Positions 8,083-15,282 are shown, counted from the first letter of the stretch. The stretch: 59,751 bases of DNA from Pseudomonadota bacterium (GCA_027487795.1 JAIYCX010000004.1:1-59751), one strand, 5' to 3'. Notes: generated from the sequence alone by a model not told the origin. Numbers and translations are program-made.

Positions 8083-8314
8083 CCCCACCACCTCACCTTG
8101 TGGTAAATTTGAAATCAACTCGAGTATCACAAAAACAAATATAAATAAGTGGTGTACTTCTTCAAATAAAAAGCATCCTTATCAAACTTTGGTATCGATT
8201 AATGTTAATGGTACTTTTTTAAAGTTTGGATTTATTTAATTTGCTATCAAATAAAGATTTTAAGAGTTTTAAATTATAGTTTTCCATATCCTTATCATAG
8301 TAGGTTTAAGGATT

Positions 8315-8401
8315 TAGTTTCCTTTAACTATTAAAATATTAAGGAAACTGAAGGGAACCAGATAAAATAATTTACTTCAGTTTCCTCTGGTTTCCTTTAT
8401 A
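8315..8401 (+). other. Segment with mutually exclusive pairings
   Basis: GGAAACTGAAG (8343-8353) can pair upstream with AGTTTCCTTTA or downstream with CTTCAGTTTCC. GGGAACCAGA can pair with TCTGGTTTCC. The order A, B, A', B' would form a pseudoknot. It lies ~50 bases upstream of the first attI-like site. No gene is seen between 8100 and 8539. Confidence 0.5.
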
Positions 8402-8447
8402 CATATTTTACTTAACAAACTATAATTGTTGTGAAAATTTGGATAAT

Positions 8448-8516
8448 GACCAAATTTTAGTGGTATTTTTGTGAAAATTTAGGTAGTTTGCTGAGCTGAT
8501 CAATAATATGTTATAC
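8448..8516 (+). promoter_or_regulatory. attI-like site 1 at the head of cassette array 1
   Basis: A 69-base sequence ending GTTATAC (8510-8516) that recurs at 12710-12778 with only four differences. Both copies end exactly at the first base of a gene cassette. Their GTTATAC matches the right box of the attC at 9538-9633. By position and sequence this is the expected place for a primary integration site. Confidence 0.6.
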
Positions 8517-8539
8517 CAAAGAAGCTACATCGTGCTTAA

Positions 8540-9535
8540 ATGAGCTATACTTCCGACAGTCACCTTGCTCCGAACAGCAAAATAAAAGATGTAAATGCAT
8601 TTCTTACACTTCTTGGTTACAAGGCAGTTTCAAGCTGGAAAGCCGAGGAGCTTGGTAAAATATACGAATTTTATTGGTTTGAAGAGGAGGACTATCGTTC
8701 TACAAGCGGAGTACAGGCTTCAGTTTATGAGGCGGAGTCAGTTGTGCGAGTAACAACGGGAACCCCCATCGCTCGCAGTTACTACGACTTAAAACATCAG
8801 AATCAGACAATTCGAGAATTGCGTAATCGCTTCGGTGGTTGGTTCACAACCGATGCCGGCAAGAACCGTTGTTGGCCGGATCAAGGCACACCTCCTACGC
8901 CATCGAAATCAGGATGTGCGAGAGCCTACAATCGATACGGACGAAATACGATCAAGGCCAGCATTTATCTGATGGGGCGGGATTTTAAAAATTATAAAAA
9001 GAGCACCTCAAAAATTGAATGGATAGACGAACACAATCCTTGGCTAATCTCCAATAACTTACTTCTTCCATTCCTAGTTTCTGCATCAGAGGACTATTGG
9101 AAGTCAACCTACGTCGCACTTTTGAAATATTCTGAGAAAAAAGAATCCATTTTAAAATCAGCTCACTTCTCTGGGAATCAACTTGTTCAACTTTCCAAAA
9201 AAAAGATTACTGTAGAAGAATTATTTGCAGAATCTCTCTCATTCCAAAGCATTTCTTCCATTTGTAACAACTTTGCGAAGTTGGGCTTGAGCGTGGATTT
9301 AGCGGCTATTCTCAAAAAGCCTCTTCGCAAAGGGAGTAAACAATCTTTTTATCTGATTCTGGAAAGCCTAACCGAAATGCGACACAGGCTAATACATCGT
9401 GGGGAACTGAACGATGGCTTAAGTGAAACGGAGCTTCAAAAAATGATTAAAATTCAAAAGCAAGCCATTAAAAATTTTCATTTAGCACTATTCAAGGCGA
9501 ATAAATGGACCCATGATCCGCTTTGGATTGACTAG
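8540..9535 (+). CDS. HEPN-domain protein, first cassette gene
   Basis: This 331-residue protein ends with a helical domain bearing RHRLIH at ~281-286, which fits the R-x4-H signature of HEPN ribonucleases, many of which are toxins or defence effectors. The N-terminal two-thirds are not recognised; they include several Trp and Tyr and two Cys in a basic stretch near residues 114-132. No signal peptide or membrane helix. The ATG lies 23 bases after the attI-like GTTATAC, and the TAG is two bases before attC 1, so the gene fills one integron-like cassette. G+C is visibly higher than in nearby core genes. Defence function is inference. Confidence 0.75.
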   Translation: MSYTSDSHLAPNSKIKDVNAFLTLLGYKAVSSWKAEELGKIYEFYWFEEEDYRSTSGVQASVYEAESVVRVTTGTPIARSYYDLKHQNQTIRELRNRFGGWFTTDAGKNRCWPDQGTPPTPSKSGCARAYNRYGRNTIKASIYLMGRDFKNYKKSTSKIEWIDEHNPWLISNNLLLPFLVSASEDYWKSTYVALLKYSEKKESILKSAHFSGNQLVQLSKKKITVEELFAESLSFQSISSICNNFAKLGLSVDLAAILKKPLRKGSKQSFYLILESLTEMRHRLIHRGELNDGLSETELQKMIKIQKQAIKNFHLALFKANKWTHDPLWID

Positions 9536-9537
9536 TG

Positions 9538-9633
9538 GTATAACAAAGTGATGGACGCAATCTCTGACCGTGTTATAGTGTGCAGATGCTTTGATTAGCG
9601 CAGGACCACTGCGCGTCATCGTCGTAGTTATAC
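9538..9633 (+). other. attC-like site 1 (96 bp)
   Basis: Outer boxes GTATAAC (9538-9544) and GTTATAC (9627-9633) are exact reverse complements. Inside, GATGGACGC pairs with GCGTCATC with one unpaired G in the left arm, the extrahelical base typical of attC. The site follows a stop codon and precedes the next gene. Confidence 0.8.
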
Positions 9634-9668
9634 GTTTCATCTATTTCTGACTTGCCGAAATAACTTAA

Positions 9669-10316
9669 ATGTTTTCAGAATTAACTAATAATAAAAAAGA
9701 CTTTTATTTGGCAATCCAATATCAGGACCAAGTTTATATTCAGACTAAACTAAAAGTTGATAATAGAGATTTATATATATTTCCTAAAGGGCAATTTGGA
9801 ACTTTGATTCAGAAAAAGATTGAGTATCCTTCTGGTAAATCAATTAAATTGGATCTTAAGGACCTTGAACATACAGCTAATACTGAAAATATATATAAAG
9901 TTCCTATAAAGCTATCGCTTCATGAAAGTGGTTGTATTCATATAAAGGATCATAAAAATAACTACAAATCGAAAAGCCAATTTCCTTATCATTCCTTACC
10001 GGGAATCAATGAATTCTTCATATTTTGTTTAAAAGATCCTTTAGAGTTTCCAGCGAACAAAAGACAGCTAAAAAAAGTTACGCATTTAGTTATTCCGACA
10101 GATAGTCAGTTTAATCCAGAAATCCATTCAATTTTATTTAAAATTGGGATTGCTCCAAAAAATATAAGTGAAAATGATTTCAAGGAATACGAAAATCTGA
10201 ATAGGTATCGTATGATTTTGGATGCTGAACTATTTTATTTATTTGTTGCTTTAGAATTTAAATCTGATTTTCAGCAAAAAGGCCTTCATTTACTTTTTAT
10301 TCCCGAAAACGTATAA
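9669..10316 (+). CDS. Hypothetical protein, second cassette gene
   Basis: I do not recognise this 215-residue protein. It is soluble, lysine-rich, with no signal peptide or membrane helix, and no catalytic motif I can identify. The ATG is 35 bases after attC 1, and its TAA stop is formed inside the left box of attC 2 (GTATAAC), which is a compact cassette design. Its low G+C contrasts with the genes on both sides of it, so the three neighbouring cassettes come from different sources. Confidence 0.65.
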   Translation: MFSELTNNKKDFYLAIQYQDQVYIQTKLKVDNRDLYIFPKGQFGTLIQKKIEYPSGKSIKLDLKDLEHTANTENIYKVPIKLSLHESGCIHIKDHKNNYKSKSQFPYHSLPGINEFFIFCLKDPLEFPANKRQLKKVTHLVIPTDSQFNPEIHSILFKIGIAPKNISENDFKEYENLNRYRMILDAELFYLFVALEFKSDFQQKGLHLLFIPENV

Positions 10317-10368
10317 CAAATCGTTTTTCACAAGCCGCAGAGCGGCTGCGAAAACTAAACCGTTAACT
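10311..10368 (+). other. attC-like site 2 (58 bp)
   Basis: Left box GTATAAC, right box GTTAACT (10362-10368). Between them GTTTTTCACAAGCCGC pairs with GCGGCTGCGAAAAC, leaving unpaired bases in the left arm and a three-base loop. The left box contains the stop codon of the preceding gene. Confidence 0.7.
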
Positions 10369-10393
10369 TATCTAAAAATTTACAAAAAGTTTT

Positions 10394-10999
10394 ATGGAAG
10401 AAATATCAACTAGTTCTTTGATTTCATGTATATCAACAGTGGTATTGACATTCCTAACCGCTGTTTACGTTTATCTAACCAAGAGAATACTTGAGTCACA
10501 GAGTGAAGCGTGCGTTATGGTTTCCCTATTACATGAAAGAAGCAGACCCACAATAATTCAATTGGTCATACGAAACATAGGCAATGGCATCGCCCGCGAC
10601 TTAAATTTTGAGTTGTCAAAACCTATTCCTATGAACGCCTTTGGTATGGAAACCGATGGAGCTAAGATTGCCGAGGTAATGAATGTTGGCCCCTTGATCA
10701 GAGGAATTGCGGCCTTGGGTCCAAGAGAGGAACGTCGTTTAGACTGGGGGCAGTATGGTGGACTACTAAAAAACCTAGGTGAAGACCCAGTAAAGGTGAC
10801 GTGTCGATTTAAAACTGGAGAACGTCAGATGAAGCCCGTGGTATGCGAATTAGATATTAAATCTTTTGAATACACTGAGGCAAGTGGAGATGAAATTCGA
10901 GAAATTTCAAAAAATATTAAAAAAATTAGCGAAAATATTGGATACCTTACAACCGGATTTAAAACATTAAAGATTGATCTGGTGAAAGATGAACAGTAA
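10394..10999 (+). CDS. Membrane-anchored hypothetical protein, third cassette gene
   Basis: The 201-residue protein has one N-terminal membrane helix (~8-30, SLISCISTVVLTFLTAVYVY). A beta-rich domain follows, with VIRNIGNGIARDLNFEL near residues 55-72, resembling CARDB- or Ig-like domains. A helical tail is rich in Ile, Lys and Asn (~165-201). I do not know a function. The ATG is 25 bases after attC 2. The G+C is above that of the previous cassette. The end of this cassette lacks a clear attC but has the same right-hand junction sequence as array 2. Confidence 0.65.
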   Translation: MEEISTSSLISCISTVVLTFLTAVYVYLTKRILESQSEACVMVSLLHERSRPTIIQLVIRNIGNGIARDLNFELSKPIPMNAFGMETDGAKIAEVMNVGPLIRGIAALGPREERRLDWGQYGGLLKNLGEDPVKVTCRFKTGERQMKPVVCELDIKSFEYTEASGDEIREISKNIKKISENIGYLTTGFKTLKIDLVKDEQ

Positions 11000-11025
11000 A
11001 AAAAATTATTAATGAAAGTTAAAAC

Positions 11026-11032
11026 GTTATCT
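11026..11032 (+). other. Right junction of cassette array 1 (GTTATCT)
   Basis: GTTATCTT followed by AAAT and an AACAAAAAAG stretch leads into HP1 copy 3, just as GTTATCTT at 13257 leads into HP1 copy 5. The left half of the attC that should precede it is not recognisable; GATGAAC at 10989 is the only weak candidate. The array end is therefore inferred from the shared flank. Confidence 0.5.
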
Positions 11033-11051
11033 TAAATCCAATCAAAAAAAC

Positions 11052-11212
11052 AAAAAAGTTCCAAACCCTTAAGTCTCAATATGCGGACTTCAAGCAAATT
11101 TTTTTCCTCAGCTATAATTAGCTGAAAAAATTTGTGGCACCTCGGAACTACATTCCTAGCGGGAATGTGTGAGAATGAGCATATTGAGACTTAAGGGTTT
11201 GGAACTTTTTTA
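11052..11212 (+). repeat. HP1 structured repeat, copy 3
   Basis: Complete copy with arms GTTCCAAACCCTTAAGTC and GACTTAAGGGTTTGGAAC. Inner hairpins are CAGCTATAATTAGCTG and ACATTCC/GGGAATGT. The distal stem is ATATG/CATAT, where copies 1 and 7 have TCGAC/GTCGA. Confidence 0.9.
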
Positions 11213-11233
11213 GAATGTAGTTGAAAAATGAAA

Positions 11234-11288
11234 ACCTTCTCTTCATCCTTAATAGTAGCCGCCATTACAGCTATTTATATAGCATTAA
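11234..11288 (-). pseudogene. Short 3' remnant of the 110-aa gene
   Basis: About 55 bases match the end of the 13752-14084 gene (CTTCATCCTTAATAGTAGCC and what follows). The stop codon is altered and the match fades after ~11288. It sits in the same place relative to HP1 as the fragment at 4969. Confidence 0.8.
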
Positions 11289-11402
11289 GAATATTTCATA
11301 ATAAGCCTAGACTTATTATAAGCCACAGCTTATACTTTATGTAATGAAAATAATGTACTACCTAACTGACAATAATCTTAGTCCAATTCAAAAAGGTATA
11401 AT

Positions 11403-11684
11403 ATGGCTTGGAAAGAAATTGATTTAGAAGAATTAGCGGACTCCTTAGGTACTAACATTACTGAAGTTAAAGAAAAACAAAAACTAATCAATATGATTAC
11501 TAAAATCAGAAAAGCAAAAAAACTATCCCAAGCTGCACTTGCACGCAAACTTGGGATAAGCCAAGCAAGGGTTGCTCAGATAGAATCAGGCATAGGAACT
11601 GCCCAAGTTACTTTTGATATTTTATTGAATATTTTGATAGCTCTTGGTTATGACTATAGAGTAATTACAAAAAAAGCAGCATAA
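11403..11684 (+). CDS. XRE-family antitoxin-like regulator
   Basis: A 93-residue DNA-binding protein. Residues ~35-60 form a helix-turn-helix (KLSQAALARKLGISQARVAQIE) typical of HigA/XRE antitoxins, preceded by a short helical region. A toxin gene would be expected next to it, but none is visible within 100 bases on either side, so this is an orphan. Part of the same gene occurs as a fragment at 4366-4430, so the gene has been copied and broken elsewhere. It starts in an A+T-rich leader with weak AAAAGG upstream of the ATG. Confidence 0.8.
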   Translation: MAWKEIDLEELADSLGTNITEVKEKQKLINMITKIRKAKKLSQAALARKLGISQARVAQIESGIGTAQVTFDILLNILIALGYDYRVITKKAA

Positions 11685-11702
11685 TTTACTTCAGTGTATA
11701 AT

Positions 11703-11769
11703 CAAGATTTTAGTCGTATTAACGTGAAAAATTAGGTAGTTTACTTAATTGATAAATAATATGTAATAT
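11703..11769 (+). promoter_or_regulatory. Degenerate attI-like sequence
   Basis: Alignable over 67 bases with the 69-base repeats at 8448 and 12710, sharing GATTTTAGT, GTGAAAA, TTAGGTAGTTT and ATAATATGT. The terminal box has decayed to GTAATAT. It lies just upstream of the broken methyltransferase gene, in the same position the other two have relative to a cassette gene. Confidence 0.55.
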
Positions 11770-11790
11770 TTCTATGCTACTGGGAGAAAG

Positions 11791-12524
11791 ATGAGCGATT
11801 TTTCTGATAAAAGACGAGTTACGCATGATTATGAAGGGACTGCAAGAGGATATGCTGCGCTCGGGATAGAGAACACATTCTTCATTGCTTATCGTGAACT
11901 AGATCGAATCATAAAAGACCACGCTATACTATAACAGGTGTTGCGATTGACGTTGGTTGTGGTGGTGGCCGATCGACAAGATTTCTTAAAGGACTAGGAT
12001 TGGAGTCTGTTGGTGTTGATATTGAGCCATCACAAGTTGAGCAATCTCTAGATCAAAATCCTGACGGAGACTATCGAGTAGCAAAAGACGGTAAAGTTCC
12101 GGTTGATGACCATACTGCAGATCTAACTCTTTCATGTATAGTTTTGCTCGAAAGTCCATCTTTCCATCAATTGAAAGAATCAGTTGCTGAACTTGCTCGA
12201 ATCACCAAGCCTGGTGGGAAAGTTATAGTCGTAACTAATACGGAGGAAAGTTACCAGAATAATTGGGCTTCCTTTGAATGTGACTTTCCGGAGAATCAAT
12301 ACTTACAAAGCGGTGGCCAAGTCAAGGTGCTTGTAAAAGGAGCTGAGGCCGTGTTTTACGACTACTACTGGAATGATGAAGACTATAGGAAAGCTTTTAA
12401 AGAGGCTGATCTAAATTTACTTACTCACTCAAAACCTTTAGCTGATGGTAGTGAACCTTTCGAATGGGTAACAGAGATGGAAAAACCAAATTGGTCGATT
12501 TATGTTTTGGAAAAAGCGAAATAA
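11791..12524 (+). pseudogene. Class I SAM-dependent methyltransferase, frameshifted
   Basis: The gene starts at ATG 11791 after GGGAGAAAG and runs 47 codons in one frame to a TAA near 11932. It continues in another frame with VAIDVGCGGGRSTRFLKGLG, motif I of class I methyltransferases. The region VLLESPSFHQLKESVAELAR and the C-terminal YVLEK follow. A single shift near 11925-11935 separates the two parts; intact, it would be ~244 residues of the UbiE/methyltransferase-11 type. Substrate is unknown. It follows a decayed attI-like sequence and is followed by a truncated HP1, so it may be an old cassette gene. Confidence 0.8.
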
Positions 12525-12540
12525 AAAGCAGCCATAGAAA

Positions 12541-12578
12541 AACAAAAAAGTTCAAAACCCTTAAGTCTCAATAAGCGG
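12541..12578 (+). repeat. HP1 copy 4, truncated
   Basis: Only the left arm remains: AAAAAGTTC then AAAACCCTTAAGTCTCAATA and GCGG. At 12578 it joins MITE2 copy f directly, so the inner hairpins and right arm are lost. Confidence 0.8.
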
Positions 12579-12579
12579 C

Positions 12580-12694
12580 AGAAGACTTTTTAACAGGTAG
12601 ATGCTTCCTTCATTAATATAATATATTAATGAATAATAAGAGAAACTTATCTTTAAGATTTCTTAGGTTTTAAAAAAGGCATGTACCTATTTTG
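12580..12694. mobile_element. MITE2 copy f
   Basis: Starts AGACTTTTTAACAGGTAGAT and ends AAGGCATGTACCTATTTTGC, with core ATATATTAATGAATAATAAG. It truncates HP1 copy 4 on its left, and lies 16 bases before attI-like site 2 on its right. Confidence 0.8.
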
Positions 12695-12709
12695 CTTTTC
12701 CTGGATATA

Positions 12710-12778
12710 GACCAGATTTTGGTGGTATTTTTGTGAAAATTTAGATAGTTTCCTGAGCTGATCAATAATATGTTATAC
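12710..12778 (+). promoter_or_regulatory. attI-like site 2 at the head of cassette array 2
   Basis: Four mismatches in 69 bases to 8448-8516, ending GTTATAC (12772-12778). The next gene starts 49 bases on. The DNA upstream of the two copies is unrelated, so the shared boundary is sharp on the left and the cassette defines it on the right. Confidence 0.6.
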
Positions 12779-12827
12779 GCCAACCAATGACCCCATGTAG
12801 AACGCTACAAGTTCCGATATATTTGAT

Positions 12828-13235
12828 ATGCATCGCCTGACTTTTACATTCTTGGCTACCGGGACTTTCCTCATTTACCTACCCCTCGCGCACGCGACCG
12901 CGATGATGAACGGTTTAAATAGTTCCGGGTTTAATGGGGCACTCCTGGTTTATCTTCTGCTTTGTGCGATTTCTTTGGGAAATGCGTGGGCTAGTAAGCG
13001 GCTTCAAGACCGTAGGGGTATAGCTTTTTCACTATTTGCCTTTGGTGTGATTCTAATATTGCCAGTTCCGCTGGTTTTCCTGTTCTTATCTTTAGGCAGT
13101 CTAATTCTCAATACGATATTTTTGATATTACTGTTCAGCTATTTATTGGTTTGTATAGCTGTCCCAGTGTATTCTTTCGTTTTAGCGTGGAAATTCCACA
13201 AGACGTATAACAAACGCATGGATTTTAAGCACTGA
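12828..13235 (+). CDS. Hypothetical four-helix membrane protein, cassette gene of array 2
   Basis: I do not recognise this 135-residue protein. It has four predicted membrane helices (about 5-25, 38-56, 64-88 and 92-122). The first could instead be a signal peptide (MHRLTFTFLATGTFLIYLPLAHA). Its last ten codons, ending NKRMDFKH, lie inside attC 3, whose fold overlaps the stop. Such overlap is common in compact cassettes. G+C is clearly higher than the flanking repeats. The only gene in its array. Confidence 0.6.
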   Translation: MHRLTFTFLATGTFLIYLPLAHATAMMNGLNSSGFNGALLVYLLLCAISLGNAWASKRLQDRRGIAFSLFAFGVILILPVPLVFLFLSLGSLILNTIFLILLFSYLLVCIAVPVYSFVLAWKFHKTYNKRMDFKH

Positions 13236-13263
13236 TCGCGCCGAAATCATGCGAACGTTATCT
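13205..13263 (+). other. attC-like site 3 (59 bp)
   Basis: Left box GTATAAC (13205-13211) and right box GTTATCT (13257-13263). CGCATGGATTT pairs with AAATCATGCG with a single unpaired G in the left arm, the same extrahelical position as in attC 1. The length equals the classical 59-base element. Confidence 0.8.
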
Positions 13264-13284
13264 TTTAAATTCCATCGTAAAAAA

Positions 13285-13730
13285 CAAAAAAGTCCCAAAC
13301 CCTTAAGTCTCAATATGCGGACTTCAAGCAAATTTTTTTCCTCAGCTATATACCCCTCTTGATATGAATTTCCGTTTTCGGAGAATTTATATCAAGAGGG
13401 GTATTGCGAAGCAACGCGGAGCCATATACAACATATGCTGAACGCAAGAATAGAACTGCACCGTAGGTATCAACTCAGAAAAAGCTTATATTTCTTGAGT
13501 TGTAAGCACCTTTGGTGCTTTTGTATCCTTAAAGAGGGGTATGTTGTATCTGGCTACGCGTTGCTTCGCTAAATATACTTCACGCAAGGTAATTTTGAAT
13601 AAGATACGGAAAACTAATCTGCGTTCAGTATATTTAGCTGGAAAAAATTTGGGGCACCTCGGAGCTTGCTTTCCGGAGGAAAGCGCGAGAATGAGCATAT
13701 TGAGATTTAAGGGTTTGGAACTTTTTTAGA
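13285..13730 (+). repeat. HP1 copy 5, split by an insertion
   Basis: The outer arms (CCCAAACCCTTAAGTCTCAA and its partner ending GGGTTTGGAACTTTTTTAG) are intact. The first inner hairpin CAGCTATA/TATTTAGCTG is interrupted at 13351 and resumes at 13630. The second hairpin is GCTTTCC/GGAAAGC, yet another compensated variant. Right flank leads straight into the complete 110-aa gene. Confidence 0.85.
13351..13629. mobile_element. ~280-bp highly structured insertion in the HP1 loop
   Basis: It has nested inverted repeats. TACCCCTCTTGATAT pairs with ATATCAAGAGGGGTA at the left. GCGAAGCAACGCG...ATACAACAT pairs with ATGTTGTAT...CGCGTTGCTTCGC. CAACTCAGAAA pairs with TTTCTTGAGTTG, and AAGCACCTTTGGTGCTT is a small hairpin. 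A further AAGAGGGGTA at 13531 could compete for the first arm. No transposase. Short frames across it are chance. The flanking TATA may be a target duplication. Confidence 0.7.
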
Positions 13731-13751
13731 ATGTAGTTAAGGAGTTAAAAT

Positions 13752-14084
13752 CTACTCTTCATCCTTGATAGTAGCCGCCATTACTGCCATTTTGATAGCA
13801 TCAGTAATAGTCTTCTGTCTTTGTCTTGGAATTCTTTTTCCTTCGAAAAGTTTCTTAGCTTCTTTATCTATAGCTTCTATAACTTCTTGTTGATTTTCAG
13901 AAGTGATTCTTGTTCCTACTGGAGCGATTCCTTCTGAGGATAATCCAGATATTCTTCCTACTGAAGATATTCCAGTTAACTCTCTTAGTTTATCTATCTT
14001 TTCTAATTGTTCAAGTGAGGAGACAGAGTCTACCTTACTAGCTCCTGCAATGTTTCCAGTTTCTGAAATCTTTTTTGTCATCAA
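13752..14084 (-). CDS. Small regulator-like protein linked to a sigma factor, 110 aa
   Basis: I do not recognise the family. The 110-residue soluble protein has a low-complexity N-terminus rich in Ser, Gly and Ile, and a basic helical C-terminus (ENQQEVIEAIDKEAKKLFEG, then KRIPRQRQ and a helix ending KDEE). It starts 17 bases after the stop of the sigma-like gene at 14102-14971, on the same strand, so the two are probably cotranscribed. A FlgM-like anti-sigma factor would fit size and position, but no FlgM signature is visible. Its 3' end is the part repeatedly copied with HP1 at 4969 and 11234. Confidence 0.75.
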   Translation of the reverse strand: MMTKKISETGNIAGASKVDSVSSLEQLEKIDKLRELTGISSVGRISGLSSEGIAPVGTRITSENQQEVIEAIDKEAKKLFEGKRIPRQRQKTITDAIKMAVMAATIKDEE

Positions 14085-14101
14085 AGCACCATAATTATTT
14101 C

Positions 14102-14971
14102 TTATGCAGGTTCTACAATTTTGCTGAAAAAACCTAGTTCCTTCTTTCTCTTCATATCGATAGATTTAGTTCTTAAACCTCTTCTAACTTTAAGTTGTCC
14201 TATAGCCGGAGTTTTTTCGTTTCCTAGCTTCTTAGACAAATAATCTATAATTTCTTTATGTTCTCTTACTATAGACAAATCATCAAGCTCCCAAGCTTCA
14301 GCTAAAGCTCTCATTGATTGACCTTGATAGTATATAGCAGAAATAATGTCCTGATGAATAGGCTCTAAAGTAGCCAAGAACTCTATCATTCTTTTATTAT
14401 CAACAATATTTTCTTGATTGTTTGTAGTAGACTCACTAAAAGCTGATATTAAGCTCGCTCCTGTTAATAATTGCTTTATTGAAGACTTAATTCCACCGGC
14501 ATCAGAAGCCATATCACTGCTTTCTTCTTTTCCTTCTGCACTTGTTGTTATAGCAGCTGGAAGAAATCCATCTCTTAACTCTGGGAATAAATCAAAGATT
14601 CTAGCACTTAGCTCTCTAGCTTCTTGCTCATCTTCGTCCCCTGAGCCAGCTCCTGTGCTTTGCTGCCAAGCTTTAGATTTTCTTGCTTCTTCAGTACAAG
14701 ACTCGTGTATTCTTCTTCTTGCATATCCACGGAAAGGAATGCCTAATGTAGGATCAAATCTTCTAGCACAGAATAATAGGGCTTCGTAAGCTCCTCCATC
14801 AAGGCCATCTAATTGCCAATCTAAATTCCAAGCTCTAGCAACTGCCTTTGCAATACTAGTAGCCCAGCCGACATTCTCTTGAACAAGTAACTCAATAAGA
14901 TTCTCAGCACCTGCAGTGTATGCACTGTAGTCTGTTGTCGGTTCTCCTTTTTTAGCAACTGCCATTCGCAT
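14102..14971 (-). CDS. Sigma-70-like (FliA/WhiG-type) factor 1
   Basis: A 289-residue protein. Region 2 lies at about 35-100 (LDGGAYEALLFCARRFDPTL then FRGYARRRIHESCTEEARK), resembling FliA/WhiG sigma factors. A long acidic, Ser-rich linker follows (~105-180). A region-4-like helix-turn-helix is near 205-250 (HQDIISAIYYQGQSMRALAE). It would direct RNA polymerase to a private promoter set. It is transcribed divergently from the second sigma-like gene, with the 110-aa gene behind it. Two starts are possible (MRM); the first is used. Region 4 is weakly conserved, so a phage-type or alternative role cannot be excluded. Confidence 0.75.
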   Translation of the reverse strand: MRMAVAKKGEPTTDYSAYTAGAENLIELLVQENVGWATSIAKAVARAWNLDWQLDGLDGGAYEALLFCARRFDPTLGIPFRGYARRRIHESCTEEARKSKAWQQSTGAGSGDEDEQEARELSARIFDLFPELRDGFLPAAITTSAEGKEESSDMASDAGGIKSSIKQLLTGASLISAFSESTTNNQENIVDNKRMIEFLATLEPIHQDIISAIYYQGQSMRALAEAWELDDLSIVREHKEIIDYLSKKLGNEKTPAIGQLKVRRGLRTKSIDMKRKKELGFFSKIVEPA

Positions 14972-15282
14972 AAATCCTAATTAAAAAATCTAAAAAATAT
15001 AAGACTGAAATTTAAAGTACCACAAAAATATACAAAATTGTACGAAAAGTCCTGGAGTGATTATTCTATAAATATAGTTACTCTAATAATAGCTTTCGGC
15101 TGATCTACTAACTCCACTTAAGAGTTATTATTACTCATTAATTAGTCAATATTTATAGCTACTTAATTCCTTAAAGAAGCAAACTCACCTTAGAGCATGA
15201 CTAGTATTTGTAAGGCTTAAATGTCTTTAAATTAATTGGTGTGGTTGGTTTCAAATGTGTATCGAAAGGTAGTGAGGAATCT
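14972..15282. other. Divergent intergenic region between two sigma-like genes
   Basis: About 310 A+T-rich bases without a gene. An imperfect repeat pair is visible (ATAAATATAGTTACTCTAAT at 15070 and ATATTTATAGCTACTTAATT near 15150), in the region where both genes' promoters should lie. No convincing sigma-70 promoter was picked out. These could be recognition sites of the sigma factors themselves; that is speculation. Confidence 0.4.

Noticed and set aside
7869..8239. Open frames of 75 and 85 codons on both strands
   Set aside because: Both run across the HP3 stem-loops; low complexity and no start signals.
10988..11032. attC after the third cassette gene
   Set aside because: Only the right box is credible; the left box and stem are not recognisable, so I list only a junction.
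12000..12524. Methyltransferase starting at TTG 12000
   Set aside because: That start would remove motif I, which is readable upstream in the same frame.
13486..13729. Opposing short frames inside the split HP1
   Set aside because: They mirror each other because the DNA is palindromic.
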